NCBI RefSeq assembly: GCF_947331465.1
Contig: NZ_CAMZOK010000001.1
Span: forward strand, 868,001-932,000
From: Shimia sp. Alg240-R146
GTDB taxonomy: Bacteria; Pseudomonadota; Alphaproteobacteria; Rhodobacterales; Rhodobacteraceae
Direction: 5' to 3'
DNA: 64,000 nucleotides
Shown here: in pieces, positions 1-8,262 of the stretch
Layout of the letters: each line of letters opens with the position of its first letter
Numbering within the stretch: the stretch's first letter is position 1
Translations under genes and position numbers: made by a program
The notes under the pieces: model-generated
What the model saw: only the letters and a program-made list of their open reading frames with translations
Database searches by the model: none
What the model was told of the DNA's origin: nothing

Positions 1-870
1 GTGGACAACAACATCGCCGCGACCCACAACATTCTGGCTGCGGTTGCAGCGTCGGGTCGTGACATCCACGTGGTGCACCTCGGCACAATGGGTGTCTATG
101 GGTATGACGGGGACGGTCTGGAAATTCCCGAAGGCTATCAGCAGGTCAAGGTGACCGGTGACGACGGCGCGGAATTTGAGCGTGAAATCCTGTATCCAAC
201 CAATCCGGGCAGCGTTTATCACATGACCAAGTCGATGGATCAGCTGATGTTCCAATTCTATGCCAAAAATGACCAGTTGCGGATCACCGACCTGCATCAG
301 GGCATCGTTTGGGGCACACAAACACCTGAGACCAGACTGGATGAGCGTCTGATCAACCGTTTTGACTATGACGGGGACTATGGCACCGTGCTCAACCGGT
401 TTTTGATGCAGGCTGCTGTCGGGCATCCGCTGTCGGTGCATGGCACCGGTGGGCAGACCCGTGCGTTTATCCACATCCGCGACACCGTGCGCTGCATCGA
501 GTTGGCGATCGCCAACCCGCCAGCCAAAGGTGAGCGTGTGGTGATCCGCAACCAGATGGCGGAAACCCATCGGGTCCGTGATTTGGCAAAACTGGTGGCT
601 TCGATGACCGGTGTTCAGGTGGCATTTGTGGACAATCCGCGCAAGGAGGCTGCGGAAAACGACCTTCGTGTCAGCAACCAAAGCTTCCGCGACCTGGGGC
701 TGAAACCAACGCTTTTGGCCGAGGGGCTTTTGGAAGAAACAGTGGACATCGCCGAAAAATATGTCGACCGCTATCGGCCTTCGACGATTGCTGCGTGCTC
801 TGTCTGGACCACCATGAACAAACCGGGGATCGTTAAAGGCGTCGATCGGATCGAAGTGTCCGCAGCCTAG
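1..870 (+). CDS. sqdB: UDP-sulfoquinovose synthase, C-terminal part (partial)
   Basis: This is an SDR-type NAD-dependent epimerase/dehydratase that matches the SqdB/SQD1 family, which makes UDP-sulfoquinovose from UDP-glucose and sulfite for sulfolipid synthesis. Visible family marks are the GTMG stretch (residues 28-31 of the visible part), the catalytic YHMTK (Y73, K77), DLHQG, NRFDYDGDYGT, LNRF-QAAVGHPL and GQTRAFIHIRDTV. The C-terminal end has the usual DLGLKP-LL pattern. The N-terminal Rossmann part with GxxGxxG is missing because the window starts inside the gene, so the GTG at base 1 is an internal Val codon and not a start. An intrinsic terminator follows at once. The family call is strong; activity is inferred from homology. 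Confidence 0.9.
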   Translation: MDNNIAATHNILAAVAASGRDIHVVHLGTMGVYGYDGDGLEIPEGYQQVKVTGDDGAEFEREILYPTNPGSVYHMTKSMDQLMFQFYAKNDQLRITDLHQGIVWGTQTPETRLDERLINRFDYDGDYGTVLNRFLMQAAVGHPLSVHGTGGQTRAFIHIRDTVRCIELAIANPPAKGERVVIRNQMAETHRVRDLAKLVASMTGVQVAFVDNPRKEAAENDLRVSNQSFRDLGLKPTLLAEGLLEETVDIAEKYVDRYRPSTIAACSVWTTMNKPGIVKGVDRIEVSAA

Positions 871-901
871 GTTTACCGCATCGTCAATTTAAGATGTAGG
901 G

Positions 902-940
902 CCCGGGCGGAGCAATTCTCTGCCCGGGTTGATTTTGGTT
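902..940 (+). terminator. Intrinsic terminator after sqdB
   Basis: An 11-bp stem (902-912 with 918-928, one G-U pair) closes a 5-base loop (CAATT) and is followed by the T-rich run TTGATTTTGGTTAATTTT. It separates sqdB from the glycosyltransferase gene that starts 36 bases later. Confidence 0.75.
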
Positions 941-963
941 AATTTTGCTTTTGGAGTGGATTT

Positions 964-2808
964 TTGAATATCGGTGCCGCCAAAAAAACACAGGCCTCCC
1001 AGAATGATTTCTGGAGCGTGGACAGCCAACCGGAGAAACTCTCCGGACCTGTTGCGTTGTGGCGTGCGCCCGCGGTGCTGGCCACGTTTATGGTCCTGTG
1101 TTCGCTTGGGCTTTATGCGTTGCACCACAGCAGCTTTCTCAACTACTTTTTTCCGACCGGAGACTGGGTATTTGTGCGTGTGCGGGATCAGCACTTTGTC
1201 GCGATCCGCCAGTTCTTGCTGTCTTATTTTGTGGCCTTTGGACTTTTTAGCAATGGCTCCGCGCGTGCGCGGGCACGGCTGATCCTTGCAATGGTGGGCT
1301 ATTTCCTTGCCTTCTGTTTGATCCTCGATTTGTCTGCTAACGCTATTTATCAGGTCACCGGCCTGTTGCCGGCTTTGAACGTGCAGCAGATCGCCGCCGG
1401 TGTTGTGGGCTTCGCGATTTTCTCGACTCAGGTTTTTGGACGTGGCGCGATGCCGGAGACGGTGGCAATGACCGTTACGCCGCGCCGCAGGTTGGTTGTG
1501 GCAGCACGGTTTGTGATCATAACTGTTTTGGCGGCGTTCATCTCGATGAAAGTCAACCAATCAAACCCGGCGATTGTTTCCTGGCTGCGACACTGGGCGC
1601 TGTTGGGAGGATTGGGGCCGGGCGTGTTCTTATTCTTGCCGTCCCTATTTCTCATGTTGTTTATACTGTCCTTGTGGGACCGGATCTGGTCAGAAAAGGA
1701 TGACAGGTATTGCCCGCCGTTGTCGGTTGTGGTGCCTGCACACAATGAGGAATACATCCTTGCCCACACCATCGCGTCGCTGGATGCAGCGGCAGAGCGG
1801 TATGGGGGCGACGTCACCTTGCTGGTGGTCAATAACAACTCGTCAGACAACACTTTTGCTGTGGCGCAGAAAGCGCTGGAGCAGGCTGCCCACTTGACGG
1901 GGCGGGTGCTTGAAGAGGCGCGCGCCGGCAAAGCGCATGCCTTGAACCTTGGATTTTCACAGGTCGAAACCGAGTTTGTCATCCGCATTGATGCGGACAC
2001 ACAGATTGAGGCCGACGCCTTGTGGCGGGCGATGTCCCATTTTGCCAATCCGGAAGTGGGGTGTGTTGGGGGCGTGCCGCGCACCCGAGGACGCAGCTTT
2101 TTTGAACGCGCGCGTCAGGCCGAAGTGCTCGTAAACCACGGGTACTATTCGATTGCCACCGATTCTCTGGAGGCTTTGGTTGCCGTGCCGGGTATGTTTG
2201 CAGCCTATCGCACAGCATTGACCCACGAGTTGGGCGGGTTTTCGTTTGGCCTGAATGGCGAGGACTCTGAAATGTCCATGCGCATTGGTGAGATGGGGTA
2301 TCACGTGATGGTGGACCCGCGTGTGCACTATGAAAGTGAAGTGCCGGCGACGATGCATCACATGCGCGAACAAAGAATGCGGTGGTTCCGGTCCTCGTTT
2401 CACATCGCAGCGCGGTGTGCTGATGCCTCACATTTGCATAGGGCGTCCATTCGCGGATCGATCATTCTCCCCCTTATGCTATTCAATGCGGCGGTGCGTG
2501 GCATGACCATATGTCTGATCTTTTTCGGATTTGTAGAATACATGGACCTGTTCGCCCGAGACCTGAGGCCGCAATTGCATGCCATTTTCTCGGTGGCCAT
2601 CGGTGCACCTTTTCTGGTGTCGGTGATGGCGATCTGTATCAACCGAGCTTGGTATGCGCTCCTGTACGTGCCGGAATACACGCTGTTCCGTCTGCTGCGC
2701 TCCTACTTTACGCTTGAAAGCATGCTGAGCATTAAGATCACCGAGCGCGTGCGGAAGGAAAAACGGCCAGTGACTTTGCCGGCTTTGCCGCAATTAGGTC
2801 ATAAATAG
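964..2808 (+). CDS. Membrane-embedded processive-type family 2 glycosyltransferase
   Basis: The 614-aa protein has several N-terminal membrane segments (about residues 30-190 and 205-235), a cytosolic GT2 domain opening with SVVVPAHNEE, and more membrane segments after about residue 500. The DAD nucleotide-sugar motif is at D343-D345, the GED acid/base motif at 432-434 and QRMRW at 470-474. The Q-x-x-R-W signature is typical of processive synthases such as cellulose or hyaluronan synthase, so a beta-linked exopolysaccharide or glycolipid headgroup is the likely product. No PilZ domain is visible. The start is TTG with GGAG seven bases upstream (953-956). Two small membrane proteins follow on the same strand. 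The sugar donor cannot be read from the sequence. Confidence 0.85.
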   Translation: MNIGAAKKTQASQNDFWSVDSQPEKLSGPVALWRAPAVLATFMVLCSLGLYALHHSSFLNYFFPTGDWVFVRVRDQHFVAIRQFLLSYFVAFGLFSNGSARARARLILAMVGYFLAFCLILDLSANAIYQVTGLLPALNVQQIAAGVVGFAIFSTQVFGRGAMPETVAMTVTPRRRLVVAARFVIITVLAAFISMKVNQSNPAIVSWLRHWALLGGLGPGVFLFLPSLFLMLFILSLWDRIWSEKDDRYCPPLSVVVPAHNEEYILAHTIASLDAAAERYGGDVTLLVVNNNSSDNTFAVAQKALEQAAHLTGRVLEEARAGKAHALNLGFSQVETEFVIRIDADTQIEADALWRAMSHFANPEVGCVGGVPRTRGRSFFERARQAEVLVNHGYYSIATDSLEALVAVPGMFAAYRTALTHELGGFSFGLNGEDSEMSMRIGEMGYHVMVDPRVHYESEVPATMHHMREQRMRWFRSSFHIAARCADASHLHRASIRGSIILPLMLFNAAVRGMTICLIFFGFVEYMDLFARDLRPQLHAIFSVAIGAPFLVSVMAICINRAWYALLYVPEYTLFRLLRSYFTLESMLSIKITERVRKEKRPVTLPALPQLGHK

Positions 2809-2924
2809 CCCCAAGAAAGTCCAAAAGCGCTCTAAGACTCGTCCCATTTACATTTCATTAACCTTTTCAATTGTTTGCAAATTTCGACTGAGCCATTCGG
2901 GGGCATTGGACGATAGGGGTTACT

Positions 2925-3434
2925 ATGGGACGAAACTGGAGACTTGGAGATTTTGGAGAAACCGGGCCGTTTATGCCGGAGCGGGACGTCGAGAAGGCGC
3001 CCTCCAAAAATCGTAAAGATGTACATCGGTTGATGATCGAAGCTGCGCGCCAGATGGTTGGCGGGCAGTCGGTTGACGACAATGAACCCAAAGTGTCCCC
3101 GGTGGAAGCTGCCATGTTGCGCAACGCGCCGGAGCTGGCGGGTGCAACCGCGTCCGAATTGGCAATCTTGCAAGCCGAACGGGATGCGTTGATGAGCCGA
3201 CGCTGGCCGCGACCGCGTCTGGTGTCTTTGATACTCGTGGGCACTCTGGCGGCTTTGATGCCGACTGTTGTGCTGCGCTTGATGATCTGGTCGCTGGTGT
3301 TGTTCATCGTGGCGGCCGTGGCCGTTGGACCAGAGCGCGTGCGCGACGGGTTGGGCGGTTTTGGCGCGTGGTTCCTGCGGTATTGGCAGCACGAGTTGAA
3401 GTTGGCGCAAAAACTGGTGGGCGGCGGTCACTGA
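2925..3434 (+). CDS. Small two-helix membrane protein, unknown function (paralogue of 3656-4342)
   Basis: A 169-aa protein not recognised as a named family. Residues 1-95 are polar and end in a short helix rich in Ala and Glu. Two hydrophobic helices follow (about 99-117 and 119-136), then a basic/amphipathic tail. Its segment 97-138 aligns without gaps to residues 125-166 of the downstream protein: PRL-x-S, a Pro 16 residues after the first Pro, then G-x-(E/D)-R 22 residues later. The pair therefore looks like an old tandem duplication. The position behind a processive glycosyltransferase suggests a helper role in polymer export or synthesis, but this is inference only. Confidence 0.7.
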   Translation: MGRNWRLGDFGETGPFMPERDVEKAPSKNRKDVHRLMIEAARQMVGGQSVDDNEPKVSPVEAAMLRNAPELAGATASELAILQAERDALMSRRWPRPRLVSLILVGTLAALMPTVVLRLMIWSLVLFIVAAVAVGPERVRDGLGGFGAWFLRYWQHELKLAQKLVGGGH

Positions 3435-3595
3435 ATTGGCGTCTTGCCGGGCCCGAAAAACCTCGACGTGAAGCCGGTTCAACAAGACGCAGTCGCGTGG
3501 CGTGGGGCATTTGCCTCAAAATTGCCATATCTGTGCCTGCGAGAAACCAAAGTCTCGGACAACCATCAATCCTCAGATTTCAGACTTGATTCTGC

Positions 3596-3646
3596 GCGGC
3601 CGTAGCAGGCCGCACTGCACGAACATTTCCGCAGGCGCTTGGCGCC
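3596..3646 (+). other. Two hairpins in the leader of the 3656 gene
   Basis: The 221-base gap 3435-3655 holds two perfect short hairpins: GCGGCC/GGCCGC (3596-3601 with 3608-3613, 6-base loop) and GGCGC/GCGCC (3634-3638 with 3642-3646, 3-base loop). Neither has a T tract, so they are poor terminators. The second lies 10 bases before the ATG where a ribosome binding site would be expected, and no clear Shine-Dalgarno is visible there. Confidence 0.35.
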
Positions 3647-3655
3647 GGCAACAGT

Positions 3656-4342
3656 ATGGTGATGGGTATGAGCAATGATGATCCGACGCTGTATGAGGAT
3701 CCCGAGGTCCCGCAATACGGCGAAGACATAAAAGAACCCGGCGAGCCGTTTGGCGAGGGAACACTTGATACGATCCGAACGCTGGTGGCTGAAGATGACG
3801 TGGTTGCGGGTGTAGCGCAAGACGTTGAGACGCGCCGCGCGACGCCTGCCGTTGATAGGACAGTAAATGAACCTGAGGCGCCTGTGCTGCTCGGCGCAAC
3901 TGCCTTGGCCAACGCTTCGGCTGCGGATTTGCATGACTGGGTTGAAGCCCCGCGTACACGCCAGTGGCGCAAAATTGAAATTGTCGAAGGCGGTCCCGGA
4001 CGGGCCTTGCGCCGGTTTCTGACAACACCGCGCCTGCTGTCGATAGCCTTTCTGAGCGGGGTCGTTTACTGGCAACCCTATTTTATTCCAATGCTCGTGT
4101 TGGCGCTGGTAAGCGTGTTGCTATTGGTGGGGGCTTTGATTGGCCAAGACCGCATGGGGCGCTTTGTTATGCGCCGAATTCAGCGGTTTATTTGGGCTGA
4201 CCCCGCGTTGGCCCGCGCGCTTGAAAAAGTGACACCCTACCGGATGCGCCGTCTGCTTTATCGCCCGGCATCGGAGGAAGACGTTTGGGACGGTCCTATT
4301 GACCCGTCTTTTGCCGCGCGGATTTCCAGAATCCGAAGCTGA
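3656..4342 (+). CDS. Two-helix membrane protein, unknown function (paralogue of 2925-3434)
   Basis: A 228-aa protein with an acidic, Pro/Glu-rich N-terminal part (1-110). A conserved two-helix domain follows (about 125-163), then a basic tail rich in Arg with RRIQRFIW and PYRMRRLLY. The helix domain matches the upstream protein position for position (P125-R-L-x-S129, P141, G163-x-D-R166). The exact start is uncertain: in-frame ATG codons occur at 3656, 3662 and 3668, and only the last has a purine-rich GATGGG just ahead. The tail could lie along the membrane surface. I do not recognise the family. The next gene on the same strand is secE, 92 bases downstream. Confidence 0.65.
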   Translation: MVMGMSNDDPTLYEDPEVPQYGEDIKEPGEPFGEGTLDTIRTLVAEDDVVAGVAQDVETRRATPAVDRTVNEPEAPVLLGATALANASAADLHDWVEAPRTRQWRKIEIVEGGPGRALRRFLTTPRLLSIAFLSGVVYWQPYFIPMLVLALVSVLLLVGALIGQDRMGRFVMRRIQRFIWADPALARALEKVTPYRMRRLLYRPASEEDVWDGPIDPSFAARISRIRS

Positions 4343-4434
4343 GCCGGTTTGCTGACATTAGAACGCGGATTGGCCTTGAAATTGTCCTGCTGCCCAAGTA
4401 TGTCAGCCTCTGATCAAGGCAAAGAAGAAGCGTC

Positions 4435-4632
4435 ATGGCGAAAACCAATCCGATCACATTTATTCAGCAAGTCCGCGCGGAAGTGTCCAAAATCGTTTGG
4501 CCAACCCGTCGTGAGGTTCTGCTGACCACGGTCATGGTGTTTATCATGGCGGCGCTGACAGCAGCGTTCTTCTCGCTGGTGGACATTCTGATCCGTGGCG
4601 GGCTTAACGGTGTTCTGTCGCTGTTTGGCTGA
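4435..4632 (+). CDS. secE: Preprotein translocase subunit SecE
   Basis: A 65-aa single-helix SecE of the short alphaproteobacterial type. The amphipathic stretch F-I-Q-Q-V-R-A-E-V-S-K-I-V-W-P-T-R-R-E is the SecE signature, followed by one membrane helix (about residues 30-52). It clamps SecY in the SecYEG channel of the inner membrane. nusG follows at 192 bases, the usual order. In many proteobacteria tRNA-Trp lies just upstream of secE; here it does not and is found at 34272 instead. Confidence 0.97.
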   Translation: MAKTNPITFIQQVRAEVSKIVWPTRREVLLTTVMVFIMAALTAAFFSLVDILIRGGLNGVLSLFG

Positions 4633-4824
4633 TTGGCACAGGGTCGCTTGTCGGCCTTTGGCTCTTGAAATCATGATGGTTCGGCGGTAACTCACTGCCT
4701 ACTTCGGGACTGTGGCGTGTGGCGAATCAAGTTGCACGCCGATTTTGTGTTCCCGAAAGCCCCCGCGGGGCACGTATTGAAATGACATCCGGCAAAAGCC
4801 GGTAAGACGGGAAAGAACGGTCAC

Positions 4825-5358
4825 ATGGCAAAACGGTGGTATTCGGTAAGCGTGCTTTCGAACTTTGAGAAGAAGGTCGCCGAGACAATCCGCACGTCGG
4901 TCGAAGAGCAAGGGCTTGAGGACCAGATTGACGAAGTGCTGGTGCCAACCGAGGAAGTGATCGAAGTGCGCCGTGGTAAGAAAGTCACCACAGAGCGCCG
5001 CTTTATGCCCGGCTACGTTCTGGTGCACATGGAAATGAGCGATCAGGGTTATCACCTTGTGAATTCGATCAACCGCGTCACGGGTTTCTTGGGCCCGCAA
5101 GGTCGCCCCATGCCGATGCGTGACGCCGAAGTGCAAGGCATCCTTGGCCGCGTTCAAGAGGGCGAAGAAGCGCCGAAACTGCTGATCAGCTTTGAAGTTG
5201 GCGAGAAGGTCAAAGTCAACGAAGGTCCGTTTGAGGACTTCGACGGTATGGTCGAGGAAGTCGACGACGACAACCAACGCCTCAAGGTTACCGTGTCGAT
5301 CTTTGGTCGTGAAACTCCGGTTGAGCTGGAATTCACACAGGTCAACAAGCAGAGCTAA
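4825..5358 (+). CDS. nusG: Transcription termination/antitermination factor NusG
   Basis: The 177-aa protein has the NGN domain (residues 3-110: RWYSVSVLSNFEKKVAE, then RRFMPGYVLV). A C-terminal KOW domain follows (about 127-175: VGEKVKVNEGPFEDFDGMV). NusG binds RNA polymerase and links it to Rho or to the ribosomal protein S10. The start has GGGAAAG upstream. The 192-base gap after secE holds a CCGGC-AAAA-GCCGG hairpin (about 4791-4804) just before that ribosome binding site. A strong terminator follows the gene, so secE-nusG is not co-transcribed with rplK here. Confidence 0.98.
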   Translation: MAKRWYSVSVLSNFEKKVAETIRTSVEEQGLEDQIDEVLVPTEEVIEVRRGKKVTTERRFMPGYVLVHMEMSDQGYHLVNSINRVTGFLGPQGRPMPMRDAEVQGILGRVQEGEEAPKLLISFEVGEKVKVNEGPFEDFDGMVEEVDDDNQRLKVTVSIFGRETPVELEFTQVNKQS

Positions 5359-5382
5359 TTGCCTTTGCATGATGATGAACAA

Positions 5383-5417
5383 AAAAACCGCTGCGGGTGC
5401 CGCAGCGGTTTTTCTTT
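5383..5417. terminator. Bidirectional intrinsic terminator between nusG and the halogenase gene
   Basis: A perfect 13-bp stem (5383-5395 with 5401-5413) with a 5-base loop carries A-rich and T-rich flanks, so it can work in both directions. It ends nusG on the + strand and the convergent halogenase transcript on the - strand. Confidence 0.9.
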
Positions 5418-5433
5418 TGTCAGGTGAGTCTTT

Positions 5434-6966
5434 TTACAGACCGAGATAGTCCGCATGTTGCGGGTTGGTCGTGGCTATTCGATCGGCATGGACCTTTAGC
5501 TCTCTGAAATGGGCCAGCGCGGTTTTTTGATCGACCGAGGCCAAGCGGTGCGACTTTTGCGGCCGCCATCCTAATCCAAACAGGATCGCCTGCCAGCTTT
5601 CTGCTTCGAAGAAGCTGCGACCTGTGAAGTCAAACTGACCCGGAGCGCGCGATTCCCACAGCGACAGCAATTGCGCCAAGCGTGGTGAGTGCGGCGCGGA
5701 CGTCGCGTCGCGCCAGAACTGTGTGTCGCGCCGGTTGCTGAGTTTGTAATGGGCCTCGATAAAGGCGGAGACTTCGTCGAACAGTTCGGAGAAGATGCCG
5801 CTGAACCAGTCCGCGTGAACTTCCATGTTGTCGTCGGTCAAAGATTTAAGGACCTCGACAAAAAGCCGTGCTGTGTATTCCACGAAATAGAGGCCTGTGG
5901 ACTCCATAGGCTCAAGGAAGCCCGCGGCGAGACCGATCGCGCAGCAGTTGCCTTTCCATGCTTTGTCCATCCGTCCGATGCGAAGTTGGAAGTGCCGTGC
6001 ACGGGATTCGTCAAGTTGGCCAGGGTAGGCGTCCGAAAACTCTTTGAACGCTTCGTCAGGCGACAAGTATTTGCTGGAATAGACATACCCACGACCGCCC
6101 CGCGTTTGCAGGTCGATGTCAAAGGTCCAGCCGGCGTTGCGTGCGGTCGCGGTTGTGAAAGGCCGGGACTCGATGTCTTTGGCATCCACTTGGCAGGTGA
6201 CTGCAGAGTCCACCAGCAGTTGCTCGGCGCCGGAAATGAATTCGCCACCAAGTTCTTTAATGAGACGGGCCGCAAAGCCGGTGCAATCCACAAAGATGTC
6301 CGCTTCGATCTGTTTGCCGTTGCGCAAGTGCAGGCGGTCGATCTTACCTTTTGACGACTCGACCTTGTCGACGTGAGAGATGATGTGGTTGACGCCCCGT
6401 TGTGTCGCAATTTTCTTTAGAAAATGGGCAAATGCGTTGGCATCCAGGTGGTACCCGTATGGGACGATGCCGTGATAAGGAATGTCGCTTTTCTTGCGTG
6501 GGGAAACGCCGTTGCGCGCCAGACGACTCTGGATGCCAGCCCAGTAATCGTAGCGGGCCATGGCGCCTTCGCCGCGGTCTGCCTTCAGAAAATTCAGAGC
6601 GGCATGGTTTTCAAAGACAACGGGCGGGTGCTCGAAGGGATGAAAGAAGGAAGGCGTGTTATCAGACCAGCCGACAAATTCGATGCCATGTTTGAAAGTC
6701 CCCTGGCATTCCTTGATGAACTTTTCCTCGGAGATTCCAGCGTCCTCAAGATAGCCGCGCATGGTGTGGATCGTCGCCTCTCCGACGCCCGTCGGGGGGA
6801 CCTCGGCAGATTCGATCAACGTCATTTTCAGTTTGCGGCCGTCGAACTTGAAGTGGTTCGCAACATAAGTCGCCATCATCCAACCGGATGATCCCCCGCC
6901 AACGATACAGATGTGCAGGGGCTTGGGCCCCTTTGACGAATTCGAGTTCGATTTTTTGGATGGCAC
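5434..6966 (-). CDS. Flavin-dependent tryptophan-halogenase-family protein
   Basis: The 510-aa protein belongs to the flavin-dependent halogenase family (PrnA/RebH-like), which uses FADH2, O2 and halide to halogenate an aromatic substrate. The FAD motif is VGGGSSGW (22-29). The candidate catalytic lysine is K92 in GTFKHGIEF, and the EPMESTG block (352-358) supplies the candidate catalytic Glu355 and chloride-site Ser356. The diagnostic WxWxIP motif is altered to W280-T-F-D-I-D, so substrate or even chemistry may differ from classic tryptophan halogenases. The start is GTG (6966) with GGAG seven bases upstream. The gene sits between nusG and rplK on the opposite strand. No flavin reductase is adjacent. 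The substrate is unknown. Confidence 0.85.
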   Translation of the reverse strand: MPSKKSNSNSSKGPKPLHICIVGGGSSGWMMATYVANHFKFDGRKLKMTLIESAEVPPTGVGEATIHTMRGYLEDAGISEEKFIKECQGTFKHGIEFVGWSDNTPSFFHPFEHPPVVFENHAALNFLKADRGEGAMARYDYWAGIQSRLARNGVSPRKKSDIPYHGIVPYGYHLDANAFAHFLKKIATQRGVNHIISHVDKVESSKGKIDRLHLRNGKQIEADIFVDCTGFAARLIKELGGEFISGAEQLLVDSAVTCQVDAKDIESRPFTTATARNAGWTFDIDLQTRGGRGYVYSSKYLSPDEAFKEFSDAYPGQLDESRARHFQLRIGRMDKAWKGNCCAIGLAAGFLEPMESTGLYFVEYTARLFVEVLKSLTDDNMEVHADWFSGIFSELFDEVSAFIEAHYKLSNRRDTQFWRDATSAPHSPRLAQLLSLWESRAPGQFDFTGRSFFEAESWQAILFGLGWRPQKSHRLASVDQKTALAHFRELKVHADRIATTNPQHADYLGL

Positions 6967-7084
6967 GCGACGTCTCCGATCAAAATTCGTAGGTGGCAGG
7001 AGGGTGAATCAGCAGCCCTCCTTTGGCAACAGGAAATCGTTAAGTGTCGGAGCTGCGTTCTTGCCGTGAATATGCGGTTCTCGC

Positions 7085-7621
7085 CTATCGGGTTGCTGTC
7101 GGCAGAGACTTGGCGTCGGAATCGTGACAGCCAATTGAAGCAAAGCAGGTCAAACGCACGCCTCGGCTACGGGACCAGTGATTGCCAAACCAACCGATGA
7201 CCTCTTCTTCGTAAAGGTCGCAAAACGCGTTGTCTTCGGCGCCCGCAAGGGACAGGAACCGGCGAGCTTCCTCGGAAGTGAAAAGAGCGTGTTGCTCCAG
7301 AAGTTCCGGTTTGGCCGGATATTCAAACCTACCATTGATGGTCAGGAACACTTCGTTCCAATCTTCGTCAAAGAAGAACGCGCGTATTGGAAAGTCGCCG
7401 TCTGAATCCAGGTCAAAAATCTCAAAATGGAGACGAAACACTTCTTGTGGTATATCATTGGCGAGCAGTTGATTCAGGTTTTCAGCAAAAGCAGGATCCA
7501 AGCGCGCCAGATTCCGTTTTAACAGTTCTCGTGCTGCCTTTTCCTTAGGGTGCAAGGGCGTTTCCTTCCCGTATTGGCTATGCTTATGCTTGACTGCGTT
7601 GGGTTCTTGTTGGTTGCTCAC
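7085..7621 (-). CDS. Hypothetical protein next to the halogenase gene
   Basis: A 178-aa soluble protein with no family that I recognise. The N-terminal 50 residues are charged and probably flexible. A mixed alpha/beta core follows, with many acidic and aromatic residues (FEIFDLDSDGDF, FFFDEDWNEV, GWFGNHWS). DLDSDGD resembles an EF-hand loop, but position 12 is not acidic and no helix pair surrounds it. The start is GTG at 7621 with a weak ribosome binding site. The gene lies 118 bases upstream of the halogenase on the same strand. A GGAGGG/CCCTCC hairpin (6999-7004 with 7016-7021) sits between them, so co-transcription is possible but not shown. Its role could be linked to the halogenase substrate; that is speculation. 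Confidence 0.6.
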   Translation of the reverse strand: MSNQQEPNAVKHKHSQYGKETPLHPKEKAARELLKRNLARLDPAFAENLNQLLANDIPQEVFRLHFEIFDLDSDGDFPIRAFFFDEDWNEVFLTINGRFEYPAKPELLEQHALFTSEEARRFLSLAGAEDNAFCDLYEEEVIGWFGNHWSRSRGVRLTCFASIGCHDSDAKSLPTATR

Positions 7622-7685
7622 GGTTAAGGCGCCTCAGGCGTCGGAGCAAGTACCAGTTGCCTAACCCTGCTTGCGCCTTTGGCCC

Positions 7686-7836
7686 TTGCTATCCCAGCAA
7701 AACAGGCGTAAACGCCGCCTCTATCGTCTTCGGGCGAGATTCTCTCGTGGGAGGTCAAAGCATCGCGATGCCAAGGCCGGACCACGCAACATAAACCGGG
7801 CGGAACGCGTTTCGCCTACGTTGAAAGGAAAACCAA
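7686..7836 (+). promoter_or_regulatory. Leader region of rplK-rplA (possible promoter and L1 control site)
   Basis: A weak sigma70-type match, TTGCTA (7686-7691), 17 bases, TAAACG (7709-7714), lies about 120 bases before rplK. Two small hairpins overlap it (TTGCT-ATCCC-AGCAA and GGCG-TAAA-CGCC). Known L11 operons are autoregulated by L1 binding to the leader mRNA. I cannot point to a certain L1 site here. AAAGGA lies before the rplK start. Confidence 0.3.
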
Positions 7837-8262
7837 ATGGCTAAGAAGCTAGCTGGTACAATGAAGCTGCAGGTTCCTGCAGGTCAAGCCAACCCATCTC
7901 CACCCGTCGGTCCGGCGCTGGGTCAGCGCGGCATCAACATCATGGAATTCTGTAAGGCGTTCAACGCCAAGACACAGGACATGGAAGCCGGCGCACCTTG
8001 CCCGACTGTGATCACCTACTATCAGGACAAGTCCTTCACCATGGACATCAAGACGCCACCTGCGTCTTACTACCTGAAGAAGGCTGCCAAGCTGAAATCC
8101 GGTGCAAACCTGCCAGGTCGTGAGACCGTTGGTTCGGTGACACCCGCTCAGGTGAAAGAAATCGCCGAAGCGAAAATGAAAGACCTGAACGCAAACGACA
8201 TCGAGGCTGCAATGCAGATTATCCTTGGTTCCGCGCGTTCCATGGGCATCGAGGTGAAGTAA
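7837..8262 (+). CDS. rplK: Large subunit ribosomal protein L11
   Basis: The 141-aa protein is full length for L11. The N-terminal domain has the [20 protein letters not shown] signature that contacts release and elongation factors. The C-terminal domain (about 75-141) binds the GTPase-associated region of 23S rRNA. It is needed for the RelA-type stringent response in bacteria. The start has AAAGGA eight bases upstream. Its TAA stop overlaps the rplA start in TAATG, so the two genes are translationally coupled. Confidence 0.98.
   Translation: MAKKLAGTMKLQVPAGQANPSPPVGPALGQRGINIMEFCKAFNAKTQDMEAGAPCPTVITYYQDKSFTMDIKTPPASYYLKKAAKLKSGANLPGRETVGSVTPAQVKEIAEAKMKDLNANDIEAAMQIILGSARSMGIEVK

Noticed and set aside
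4343-4434. tRNA-Trp expected before secE
   Set aside because: No cloverleaf can be built here; the tRNA is at 34272-34347.
7085-7621. EF-hand motif DLDSDGDF in the unknown protein beside the halogenase
   Set aside because: The twelfth loop position is not acidic, and there is no flanking helix-loop-helix pair.
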